This document shows positions 1 to 7,202 of a stretch of DNA of 9,972 bases, piece by piece. This DNA is from Phycisphaerae bacterium (lineage in GTDB: Bacteria; Planctomycetota; Phycisphaerae; UBA1845; Fen-1342), in assembly GCA_022842805.1 (NCBI GenBank), contig JALHOX010000017.1, positions 1 through 9,972 of the forward strand. Direction: 5' to 3'. The translations under genes and the position numbers were made by a program. Below the pieces are notes generated by a model. It was not told the origin of the DNA, did not search any database, and saw nothing but the letters and a program-made list of their open reading frames with translations. Position 1 is the first letter of the stretch. Every line of letters starts with the position of its first letter.

Positions 1-1157
1 AATCGGGCGGAGGCGTTCAGCACCACGCCGAAACCAAGCGCGTCGTCAAGGTGTGTTAAGAGAAGTCCGGAGGGATTCAGATCGGCAAACCATTCGCCAT
101 AGCGCTGTTGCGTGTTCGAGCACAGGCACGCCGGCAGAACGAGGTCGATCGCCGTGGGCCGTGCGGCGCGGACGAGCGTATGCAGCCGGGCGAGGCGGGC
201 CGCCTCGCGCAGCCCGACGCCGGGCGTGTCGATCAGCGTCGTCGCCGGCCCCTGCTGCTCGATCTTGCGAACCGCGGCCTTCATCTGGGTGGCGTCGGCG
301 ACGGATTCGACCTCGACCCCGATCAATTCACCGAAGCGCCGCAATTGCGCGGATGCGCCCAGCCGATGCTGGTCGGCGCAGATCAGCGCGACGCGACGGC
401 CCTGCTTCAGACGCAGTTGGGCGGCGAGCTTGGCAATGGCCGTGGTCTTACCGGCGCCGGCAGGCCCGATCAGCACCAGCCGCTGCGCGGCGCCCTCGGC
501 CGCGTCGAAGCCGCCGGTGGTCGTGATGAGGCGGGCGATAGCGTCGCGGACGAGCTCGGCCTGATGGGCCGGCGAGAGTTTCCGCGGCTCGGGATTTCCG
601 GCGAACGCGTCTCGCAGAAGCGCCCGCGCCAGCTCTTCGCTCACTTCATTTTCGATCAGTTGTCGCTCGAAGTCGGCCGCAATGATCGGCTGGTCGAGAC
701 CGATGACGGCGGAGTCGTCGATGTTGCGGGCCGCGCGGGTGTCCGTTGCGCGGGCGGTGCTGGGAGCGACGGTCCACGGGCGAATCGCCGAAACGCCGCT
801 GGTGCGCCCCGCGAGCGATGCAGTGGCGACGGGGGCGCGATACGCAGAGCGAGGCGTAGCCTTGCTGGTCGCAACCGCTGACGAAGTTTGAGAAGCGACC
901 TGGGCCGTCGCGACTGCACCGCTAAAGACCGCCTCCTTGCGGACGCGACTCTGATCGGCGGGCAGCGCGCGGCTGGGCGCGGCGGTGGCGGAGCGCGGCT
1001 CGTCGGCGGTGGCGGTGATCTCGACGCGGGCCGACTTGAGCACCCCGCCGGTCAGGGTGCGGGTGCCGAGGATGATGGCGTCGGGCCCGAGGGCGGCCTT
1101 CACTTTGGCCAGCGCCTTGGGTAGCGATTCGGCGGTGAATACTTGCGGTTCAGACAT
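1..1157 (-). CDS. flhF: Flagellar biosynthesis GTPase FlhF (C-terminus beyond window edge)
   Basis: SRP-family GTPase that in studied bacteria controls number and placement of flagella and recruits early basal-body parts at the inner membrane. The frame is open from an ATG at 1157 to the window edge, giving 385 full codons. Residues 5-33 match the FlhF start (VFTAESLPKALAKVKAALGP, then DAIILGTR). Residues about 50-150 are an Ala/Ser/Thr-rich linker, as expected between the B and NG domains. The G domain starts with an intact P-loop GPAGAGKT at 231-238. It is followed by DQHRLGA (262-268, usually DTYRIGA-like), DTPG (310-313, usually DTAGR) and THLDD (368-372, usually TKLDE). So the fold is clear but G2-G4 are atypical. 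Only about 30-40 residues are probably missing. It lies 37 nt downstream of flhA, with a weak Shine-Dalgarno (GGTGATG). The family call is firm; GTPase activity is uncertain. Confidence 0.93.
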   Translation of the reverse strand, partial: MSEPQVFTAESLPKALAKVKAALGPDAIILGTRTLTGGVLKSARVEITATADEPRSATAAPSRALPADQSRVRKEAVFSGAVATAQVASQTSSAVATSKATPRSAYRAPVATASLAGRTSGVSAIRPWTVAPSTARATDTRAARNIDDSAVIGLDQPIIAADFERQLIENEVSEELARALLRDAFAGNPEPRKLSPAHQAELVRDAIARLITTTGGFDAAEGAAQRLVLIGPAGAGKTTAIAKLAAQLRLKQGRRVALICADQHRLGASAQLRRFGELIGVEVESVADATQMKAAVRKIEQQGPATTLIDTPGVGLREAARLARLHTLVRAARPTAIDLVLPACLCSNTQQRYGEWFADLNPSGLLLTHLDDALGFGVVLNASAR

Positions 1158-1173
1158 TACGCATCACCAATCC

Positions 1174-1188
1174 ATCCGACGTTCGGAT
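1174..1188 (-). promoter_or_regulatory. Small inverted repeat in flhA-flhF gap
   Basis: ATCCGA-CGT-TCGGAT is a perfect 6-bp stem with a 3-nt loop. It fills the middle of the 37-nt gap between the flhA stop and the flhF ATG, and ends 16 nt before that ATG. No T-run follows on the minus strand, so it does not look like a terminator. It could slow ribosomes or adjust flhF translation, or be chance. Only the symmetry itself is seen. Confidence 0.3.
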
Positions 1189-1194
1189 TCACAA

Positions 1195-3285
1195 TCACAC
1201 ATTGAGGGTCACGACGCCGTGGGCCCGCAGGTCGACGCCGCGCACGACCTCGTTCAGCGCCAACACGGGCGTCTGCGGCAAAAGCGGCTCCAGCATGCGG
1301 CGGATCCAACTGCGAATCTGCGGCGACGTGAGCACCGCCACCGTCGCGCCCCCGGCGGCGCCGACGGCGTTCTCGATCGCCTGTCGAGCGCGATTGGCGA
1401 GCTCGCTCTGTTGCTCGGGCGGCACGCCCAGCGTCGCGCCGTGTTCAGAGCGGCGAATGTTGGCATTCACAAAATCTTCGGTGCGCGGATCGATCGTGAC
1501 ACAGTGCAGGATTCCGCCGGGGTCGCGATGCTGGGCGCAGATCGTGCGGGCCAGCGCGTGACGGACATATTCGGTCAGGATTTCGGCGTCCTTGGTGCGC
1601 GTGGCCCAGTCGCCGAGCGTCTCAAGGATCCGCTCAAGATCGCGAATCGGTACGCGCTCGCGCAGCAGCCCCTGCAAGACCTTCTGCACTTCGCCGACCT
1701 TCATCAGGCTCGGAATCACCTCGTCGTGCAGCGCCGCGTTGGATTGCTTGAGATGGTCCAGCAGCTTCTGCGTGTCGGCGCGGGTCAGGAGATCGGCCGC
1801 GTAGCGGCGAATGACCTCGGTCAGGTGCGTGGTCAATACGCCCGCGGGGTCGACCACGGTGTAGCCCGCACGTTCGGCGGTCTCGCGCTCGTCGGGCGGG
1901 ATCCAGGCGGCGGGCAGCCCGAAGGCGGGGTCCGCGGTCGCAACGCCGCCGATCCGCTGCGTCGCCGCGCCAGAGTCGATCGCCAGGCATTGATCGGCGA
2001 AGAGTTCGCCGCGCGCGATCTCCTGACCGCGCAGCAACACCTGATACTGACTGGGTTCGAGCGCCGCGTTGTCGCGAATGCGGATCGGTGGTGCGATCAA
2101 TCCCAGTTCGGCGGCGATCTGCTTACGCAGCGCGCCGATGCGATCGAGCATGTCTCCGCCGCGCGATCGATCGACGAGGCGGACAAGGCCGAAGCCGATC
2201 TGCAGCTCCAGCGCATCGACGCCCAGCGAGCTCTCGATCGGGGGCGGCTTCGCGTGTTCGGCGGCTTTTGAGTCGGAGACGACCTTGGCGGCCTGGGCCT
2301 TTTGCTGACGCTGCGTGAAGTGCGCGATGAGGCCGCAGCCGATCGCCATGCCGGCCAGCGGGAACGTGGGCAGAGGCGTGAGCATGAGCACGCCGAGAAA
2401 GCCCGCGGCGGTCACGAGCGCGGCGGGACGGGCCAGCAATTGGCCCATCACGTCTTCGCCCATGTTGGTCTGGCCGGTGCTGCGCGTGACCAGCATGGCG
2501 GCGCCGATCGAGATCACGAAGGCGGGCACCTGGCTGGCGAGGCCGTCGCCGATGCTGAGCTTGGTATACATCTCCAGCGCCTGCATCAGCGGCAGGCCGC
2601 CTTCGATCATGCCGACAAAGAGACCGCCGAGCACGTTCACGATCGTGATGATGATGCCCGCGATCGCGTCGCCGCGGACGAATTTGCTGGCACCATCCAT
2701 GGCGCCGTAGAAATCCGCTTCTGAGGCGATCGCAGCCCGGCGGCGGCGGGCTTCTTTATCATCAATCGCGCCGGCATTGAGATCGGCGTCGATCGCCATC
2801 TGCTTGCCGGGCATCGCGTCGAGGGTAAAGCGGGCCGCCACTTCGGCGATGCGGGTGGCGCCCTTGGTGATCACCACGAACTGAATGACCGTGATGATCA
2901 GGAAGATGATCACGCCGACGGCGAGCGAATCGCCGGCGACGAACGTGCCGAAGGCCTGAACCACGTGTCCGCCGGCGGCGGCGCCGTCGCCCGTATTGCT
3001 CAAAATTGCGCGGGTGGTAGCGGTGTTGAGGACCAGGCGGAAGAGCGTCAGCGTGAGCAATAACGACGGAAAGCTGCTGAACTCCATCGGGGAGCGCAGG
3101 TACATCACCGTCAGCATCACAACGGTGCTGAGCAGGATATTGGCCAGCAGCAGCAGGTCGAGCAGGCCGGTCGGCAGCGGGATCAGGATGACGAAGATCA
3201 GGGCCGCGGCGGCGATCGGGAATAGCAGCGCGCGGTTGTGCTGAATGAAGGCGATGACCGGGTTGGTGGAAAGAATGGCTTCCAT
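1195..3285 (-). CDS. flhA: Flagellar type III export protein FlhA
   Basis: Central subunit of the flagellar export apparatus. FlhA forms a nonameric ring in the inner membrane, couples export to the proton motive force and docks chaperone-substrate complexes on its cytoplasmic domain. The 696 residues match the usual 690-700. About eight hydrophobic segments lie in the first 325 residues. The FHIPEP-family signature is clear: RSPMEFSSFPSLLL (64-77), FRLVLN (82-87), TKGATRIAEVAARFTLDAMP (140-159), then DADLNAG with the DD/KEARRRR loop (167-183), and SIGDGLASQVPA (244-255). The C-terminal half (from about LGVDALELQIG onwards) is the soluble FlhA-C domain. The ATG start at 3285 is preceded by GAGG at a suitable distance. 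It lies 34 nt after flhB and 37 nt before flhF, in the same operon. No frameshift or missing block is seen. Confidence 0.97.
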   Translation of the reverse strand: MEAILSTNPVIAFIQHNRALLFPIAAAALIFVILIPLPTGLLDLLLLANILLSTVVMLTVMYLRSPMEFSSFPSLLLTLTLFRLVLNTATTRAILSNTGDGAAAGGHVVQAFGTFVAGDSLAVGVIIFLIITVIQFVVITKGATRIAEVAARFTLDAMPGKQMAIDADLNAGAIDDKEARRRRAAIASEADFYGAMDGASKFVRGDAIAGIIITIVNVLGGLFVGMIEGGLPLMQALEMYTKLSIGDGLASQVPAFVISIGAAMLVTRSTGQTNMGEDVMGQLLARPAALVTAAGFLGVLMLTPLPTFPLAGMAIGCGLIAHFTQRQQKAQAAKVVSDSKAAEHAKPPPIESSLGVDALELQIGFGLVRLVDRSRGGDMLDRIGALRKQIAAELGLIAPPIRIRDNAALEPSQYQVLLRGQEIARGELFADQCLAIDSGAATQRIGGVATADPAFGLPAAWIPPDERETAERAGYTVVDPAGVLTTHLTEVIRRYAADLLTRADTQKLLDHLKQSNAALHDEVIPSLMKVGEVQKVLQGLLRERVPIRDLERILETLGDWATRTKDAEILTEYVRHALARTICAQHRDPGGILHCVTIDPRTEDFVNANIRRSEHGATLGVPPEQQSELANRARQAIENAVGAAGGATVAVLTSPQIRSWIRRMLEPLLPQTPVLALNEVVRGVDLRAHGVVTLNV

Positions 3286-3319
3286 GCCGCCTCAGTACCG
3301 AACTCACGAAAAACGCTGA

Positions 3320-4447
3320 TCAGACTCGCGCTCGGCCGCGCGGATTTCGCTTGCGCGTCGCGCGTCCTTCGCTGGTCTGATCGGCAGGCTTACGCACCTT
3401 TCCGGAGATTTGGTAAACATAGGCAAGCACTTCGGCCACGGCTTTGTAGAGCGGGCCGGGGATTTCTTCGCCAACTTCGCAGGCGGCGTAGAGCGCCCGG
3501 GCAAGCGGCGGGCGCTGCACGATCGGCACGCCGTGTTTGGCGGCGATTTCGCGGATGCGCAATGCCAGCCGATCCGTGCCCTTCGCGACGACGCGGGGAG
3601 CACCCATGTTTCCGTCGTCATAGCGGAGGGCGACGGCGTATTCGGTTGGATTGGTGACGACGACGTCGGCTTTCGGCACCTCTTGCGCCGCGCGCTGCAT
3701 GGCGAGCTTCATCTGGATCTGCTTGCGGCGCTGCTTGAGCTGCGGGTCGCCTTCCATGCGCTTCATTTCTTCGCGCACTTCCTGTTTCGTCATGCGCAGA
3801 CTTCGCATGAGCTTCCAGCGCTGGATGGCATAATCGAGCACGCCCAGCAGCAGCAGCGCGACCGCCAGATTGAGCGACAGCCGATAGAGCAGCTCCATGC
3901 CCAGCGCAAAGCCCAGCGCCGCGGGCAGTTCGCTGGTGGAGAGCAGTTGCTCGGCGGCCCGGGGCACGCTGGCGTAGGCGATCCAGCAGAGCAGCAGAAG
4001 CTTCAGCACGCTGATCGCGAGACGCTGCAGTCCTTCGAGCGAAAAAATGCGCTGAAAGCCGCTGAGCGGATTGAGGCGCGAGGCGTCGGGCTGCAGCTTC
4101 TTCCAAACCAGCAAAAGGCCCGACTGGCTGAGGCCGCCGACGATCACAAGGAACACCAGCGCGGCGAGAAACGGCCCGATCGCCCCTCCGCCGATGGCGA
4201 TTACGCGCAGCGAGTCGGTCCAGAGCGTGGCGCTCGTCAGCGGCATGTCTTCGGCGAGCATGCGCGTCAGGGCGAGCCAACTGTCGGCGATCGCGGGGCC
4301 GAAAAGCTTGAGCAGGACGATCGCCGCGCAGACGCTGACACCCGCCGTCAGCTCGACGCTATGAGCGATCCGTCCCTCTTCGCGAGCTTCTTCCAGGCGT
4401 CGTGGGGTGGGGTCTTCGGTGCGGTCTTCCTGTTCCTCGTCAGCCAC
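3320..4447 (-). CDS. flhB: Flagellar export switch protein FlhB, with NPTE cleavage motif
   Basis: FlhB is the inner-membrane export component that switches substrate class from rod/hook to filament after self-cleavage in its cytoplasmic domain. The 375 residues fit the family. It opens with the typical EDRTEDPTPRRLEEAREEG (7-25), followed by four hydrophobic regions (about 34-60, 85-112, 142-162, 180-206) and the charged linker KQEVREEMKRMEGDPQLKQR (221-240). The normally invariant NPTH reads NPTE here (N266-P267-T268-E269, then YAVALRYD). I checked the codons: AAT CCA ACC GAA. The catalytic Asn-Pro pair is kept and only the His differs. The tail is basic (RATRKRNPRGRARV). The start is GTG, with a purine-rich AAGGGGGGA just upstream, and the first 8 nt overlap the end of fliR, indicating coupling. 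The identity is certain; whether it cleaves is not. Confidence 0.96.
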   Translation of the reverse strand: MADEEQEDRTEDPTPRRLEEAREEGRIAHSVELTAGVSVCAAIVLLKLFGPAIADSWLALTRMLAEDMPLTSATLWTDSLRVIAIGGGAIGPFLAALVFLVIVGGLSQSGLLLVWKKLQPDASRLNPLSGFQRIFSLEGLQRLAISVLKLLLLCWIAYASVPRAAEQLLSTSELPAALGFALGMELLYRLSLNLAVALLLLGVLDYAIQRWKLMRSLRMTKQEVREEMKRMEGDPQLKQRRKQIQMKLAMQRAAQEVPKADVVVTNPTEYAVALRYDDGNMGAPRVVAKGTDRLALRIREIAAKHGVPIVQRPPLARALYAACEVGEEIPGPLYKAVAEVLAYVYQISGKVRKPADQTSEGRATRKRNPRGRARV

Positions 4448-5243
4448 GCGTCCCCCCTTCCACGATGGCTGCGGATGTCAGAATTTTGTGCGTGATCTCG
4501 GCCAGTTCGTCGACTCCGGCGGAGAAGACGCTGATGGTCGAGGGCAATGCGACCGCGATCAGGACGTACGCCAGCAGAGCCTTGAGGGCGAATCCGACCG
4601 TCAGAACGTTGAGCTGGGGCATGGCCCGCGAAAGGAAGCCGAGCAGCGCATTCACCAGCGTGAGCGACAGAATCGCCGGAGCGGCGAAGCGCAGAGCCAA
4701 CGCCGTGCTGGCGGCGAGCGCGTCCAGCAGGACATCGGCCCCGAGAAAGGCGACCTGTCCGCTGACGGGCAGCGGTAATGCCTGCACGCTGTCGAGGACG
4801 GCCGCGATGACGATTCGCTCGCCCCCGACGGATAGAAAGACGGCCATGCCGAGCTGAGTGTAGAGCATGCTGAGGACGGTGAGGTCTTCGCCGGCCGTGG
4901 GGTCAACGATTTGGCCGTAATTGAGGCCGCTATCTTGCGCGATGAGCATCCCGCCCATCTGTAGCGCGACGAACAGCGCCGTGGACACGGAGCCCAGGAT
5001 CGCGCCGAGCATGATCTCGCCGCCAATGGCGAGCGCCATGCCGCCGACGGTGTCGGGCGGCGTGGCCGGCGGCGCAAGCGGCGCGACCAGCGCTGCGAGA
5101 GCCACGATCCAGAGCGCGCGGACCGTGCCGGGGATCGAGAGCGCGGCGAAGAACGGCTGATAGAGCACGAGTCCACCCAGCCGCGCGATGAGCAGCACGA
5201 AGACCGGCAGGCGCGAGTAGAGCTCGATCAGTTCCGCCGGCAC
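4440..5243 (-). CDS. fliR: Flagellar export-channel protein FliR
   Basis: Integral membrane subunit that, with FliP5 and FliQ4, forms the helical export gate of the flagellar type III apparatus. The 267 residues fit the usual 250-265. Diagnostic features are an early PVFVLLIARLGGLVLYQP helix (13-30) and GGEIMLGAILG (74-84). QMGGMLIAQDSGLNYGQIVD, then PTAG, follows at about 95-118, and the late RAMPQLNVLTVGFALK (206-221) is the most conserved FliR block. Several long hydrophobic stretches cover most of the chain. The start is a GTG at 5243, with GGAGG about 10 nt upstream (slightly long spacing), 19 nt after the fliQ stop. Its stop lies inside the start of flhB (8-nt overlap). The order fliP-fliQ-fliR-flhB-flhA is the classical export-gate order. 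Confidence 0.95.
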   Translation of the reverse strand: MPAELIELYSRLPVFVLLIARLGGLVLYQPFFAALSIPGTVRALWIVALAALVAPLAPPATPPDTVGGMALAIGGEIMLGAILGSVSTALFVALQMGGMLIAQDSGLNYGQIVDPTAGEDLTVLSMLYTQLGMAVFLSVGGERIVIAAVLDSVQALPLPVSGQVAFLGADVLLDALAASTALALRFAAPAILSLTLVNALLGFLSRAMPQLNVLTVGFALKALLAYVLIAVALPSTISVFSAGVDELAEITHKILTSAAIVEGGTRG

Positions 5244-5262
5244 GACGACCCGCCCTCCCTGT

Positions 5263-5523
5263 TCATGCGCCTGCGAAGAGTTCGCGTGCGTACTCGATCA
5301 ACTGCACACCCACCCACGGCAACGTCAGCACGGCGACAGCCAGCATCGCGACGATTTTGGGGATCAGCGCCAGCGTCTGGTCCTGAATCTGCGTGACGGC
5401 CTGAAAGAGACTGATGACGACGCCAACTACGAGGCCGACGAGGATCGACGGGGCGCAGATGACGACGGTCATCCACACCGCGTGTCGCGTGAGGTCGGCG
5501 GCCATGAGCGGATCAATGTGCAT
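5263..5523 (-). CDS. fliQ: Flagellar export-channel protein FliQ
   Basis: Small two-helix subunit of the FliPQR export gate in the inner membrane. The 86 residues match the usual 86-90. It has the family pattern DLTRHAVWMTVVICAP (10-25), a first membrane helix through LVVGVVISLFQAVTQIQDQT (31-50), the conserved loop ending in IPKI, and a second helix (about 56-77) ending PWVGVQLIEYARELF. The ATG at 5523 has GGAG seven nt upstream, which supports it over the internal ATG six codons later. The gene lies 30 nt after fliP and 19 nt before fliR. Confidence 0.96.
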   Translation of the reverse strand: MHIDPLMAADLTRHAVWMTVVICAPSILVGLVVGVVISLFQAVTQIQDQTLALIPKIVAMLAVAVLTLPWVGVQLIEYARELFAGA

Positions 5524-5553
5524 CGCTGGACTCCGAAACCACCAAGGACGCGA

Positions 5554-6399
5554 CTAGTTGGGCACAGCGACGCTCGCCATCAGCGAGCCGGCGACCAGGT
5601 GCCAGCCATCGGCCAGAACGAAGAGCAGCAGCTTGAATGGCAGAGAGATCAGCACGGGCGGCAGCATCATCATGCCCATCGACACCAGGATCGTCGCGAT
5701 CACCATGTCGATCACGAGAAATGGCAGATAAATGCGAAAACCCATGACGAACGCGGCTTTAAGCTCGCTGAGCATGAAAGCGGGGATCAGCGCGGTGAGC
5801 GGCACATCCGAACGCTTGAGATCGACGCCGTCGGGAACAGGCTTCTGCTTCGCGTACTCGTACATCAGATAGACGTCGTCCGCGTTGTCGGCGGCTTCGA
5901 TCTGGTCAAACATGAAGTCGCGCAGGATGTCGCCCGCGGCGCCAACCGCCTGCATCTGCGGCATGCCGCCTGTGAGGTACGGGTCGATCGCCGCCGCGCG
6001 GATTCGTTCGCCGGTCGGGGCCATGACCAGCAGCGTGAGGAAGATGCTGAGACCCGTGATGACCTGCGACGGGGGAAGCTGCTGAGTGCCGAGCGCCTGG
6101 CGCAAGAGCGAGAGGACGATGACGATGCGCACGAAACAGGTCATCATCAGCACGATGCTGGGCGCGAGCGTGAGCAGCGTCATGGCGGCGACGATCTGCA
6201 GGCTGGCGCTGAGCGATTCGCGCGAGTTGGCGGCGGGCACAAAACGCGAAAGATCAGGGATGAAGAGCGGCCCGGCGTCCGGCGCGGTCGCGACGGTCGT
6301 CGTTGTGCTCGATACTTGGGCCGCGGCGTCCGGCGTCACGAGAAGCGCGACCATCGCAAACACGCCGAGGGCGATCTTCAACTTCGCGGTTCGCGTCAT
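5554..6399 (-). CDS. fliP: Flagellar export-channel protein FliP
   Basis: Core subunit of the export gate; five copies surround the channel with FliQ and FliR. The 281 residues are somewhat longer than the about 245 of enteric FliP. The extra length is at the N-terminus: a signal peptide (about 1-27: a basic start, a hydrophobic core, then DAAAQ) and a Thr/Ala-rich stretch. Such cleavable signals are known for FliP. Conserved blocks are LSASLQIVAAMTLLTLAPS (63-81), TCFVRIVIVLSLLRQALGT (87-105), the periplasmic domain (about 135-200), PAFMLSELKAAFVMGF (206-221), PFLVIDMVIATILVSMGMMM (226-245) and ISLPFKLLLFVLADGW (251-266). The ATG overlaps the fliO stop as ATGA (4 nt), so it is translationally coupled to fliO. 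Confidence 0.97.
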   Translation of the reverse strand: MTRTAKLKIALGVFAMVALLVTPDAAAQVSSTTTTVATAPDAGPLFIPDLSRFVPAANSRESLSASLQIVAAMTLLTLAPSIVLMMTCFVRIVIVLSLLRQALGTQQLPPSQVITGLSIFLTLLVMAPTGERIRAAAIDPYLTGGMPQMQAVGAAGDILRDFMFDQIEAADNADDVYLMYEYAKQKPVPDGVDLKRSDVPLTALIPAFMLSELKAAFVMGFRIYLPFLVIDMVIATILVSMGMMMLPPVLISLPFKLLLFVLADGWHLVAGSLMASVAVPN

Positions 6400-7202
6400 G
6401 AGCGGCCCCCGTTGGTGCGCAGACGAGCGAGGGTGTCGCTGAGGCGCTCGCGAATGCGGTCGATGGCCTGGGGCGACTCGGGTTGCGGACCGGTCGGCGA
6501 GCTCTGCGCGCGGCTGACGACGGTTTCGATCGCGGCGTGGGCGGCCTTCTCGGCGGCAAGCGAGTCGGTGAAGTCGCTGGCGGAGTTCGAGCTCTCCGAG
6601 AACGACTGGCCGGCCAGACGGGCCACCGCCAGCGGCTCGGAGACGACATCCAGCGTGGCCACGCTCTGCGGCGAGAGGCCCACCAGAACCGCCCGGTCCC
6701 CAATGCGCAGCAGGCAGACCGAATGACGCGGCGACAGCGCGGCGCGGCTCAGCACCTCAATGGTGGCGGTGCGGCGACGCCGGGGCAGCCGAGTGAGAGT
6801 GCCGGCTGTAAAAGAGCGATATCCCCAGGCCAGCAGCCCGATCAACGCCAGCACACCGACCAGCGCGGCCGCGGAGCGGGTCCAGGGGAGCTTTGAGCCG
6901 ACGCCGGCGGTCTGAGTCGGGGCGCTGGCCGGGGCGCGTTTGCGCGGCAGCGGGCGGTCGGCCCCGTCGGCGTCTGCATCCGCGGGCGTATTCGGTTCCG
7001 ACGTGGATTGAAAAACCTCGATCGGCGGAGCGATGAAATCGGCCGACCAGGGATCGGCCCGCGACAGACCCAGGTCTTCAGGAGTAGGTTTGACCTCGGC
7101 GGCGACGGGCTCAGTGCGCGCCGCGCCGCCCGGCGGATCGGCCGCCGCGGCGGCCACGGTCAGCAGCGCCAACAAAGCGAGTGTGCTCGCAAGCCGCATC
7201 AC
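6396..7202 (-). CDS. fliO: Flagellar export-gate assembly protein FliO, enlarged
   Basis: FliO is the least conserved export protein; it stabilises FliP and assists gate assembly. At 268 residues this is larger than the roughly 120-150 of enteric forms. Visible layout: a likely signal peptide (1-21, ending AAAAAD), a Pro/Ala/Asp-rich segment (22-107) likely to be periplasmic, a membrane helix (about 110-128), a basic stop (RLPRRRR, 138-144), then the FliO-type cytoplasmic domain. That domain reads IEVLSRAALSPRHSVCLLRI then GDRAVLVGLSPQSVATL (148-184). A tail rich in Ser, Ala and charged residues (about 190-268) ends in a predicted helix (IDRIRERLSDTLARLR). Starts: GTG at 7202 (4-nt GTGA overlap with fliN) or the next codon ATG at 7199; they cannot be told apart. 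Position between fliN and fliP strongly supports the call. Confidence 0.88.
   Translation of the reverse strand: MMRLASTLALLALLTVAAAAADPPGGAARTEPVAAEVKPTPEDLGLSRADPWSADFIAPPIEVFQSTSEPNTPADADADGADRPLPRKRAPASAPTQTAGVGSKLPWTRSAAALVGVLALIGLLAWGYRSFTAGTLTRLPRRRRTATIEVLSRAALSPRHSVCLLRIGDRAVLVGLSPQSVATLDVVSEPLAVARLAGQSFSESSNSASDFTDSLAAEKAAHAAIETVVSRAQSSPTGPQPESPQAIDRIRERLSDTLARLRTNGGRS

Noticed and set aside
108..881. Plus-strand open frame (257 codons) opposite flhF
   Set aside because: The minus strand encodes the P-loop and N-terminal domain of FlhF here; the plus frame has only shadow composition.
985..2271. Long plus-strand open frame (428 codons) opposite flhA and flhF
   Set aside because: It is antisense to FlhA, which is intact and highly conserved. 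The translation is rich in Arg, His, Gln and Asp, as expected for the complement of GC-rich codons, with no recognisable domain.
3410..4495. Plus-strand open frame (361 codons) opposite flhB
   Set aside because: A shadow of flhB with His/Gln/Arg-rich low-complexity translation and no family features.
5482..6726. Plus-strand open frame (414 codons) spanning fliQ-fliP-fliO
   Set aside because: It crosses three firmly identified minus-strand genes and has an antisense-type composition (RDDEQHR-rich).
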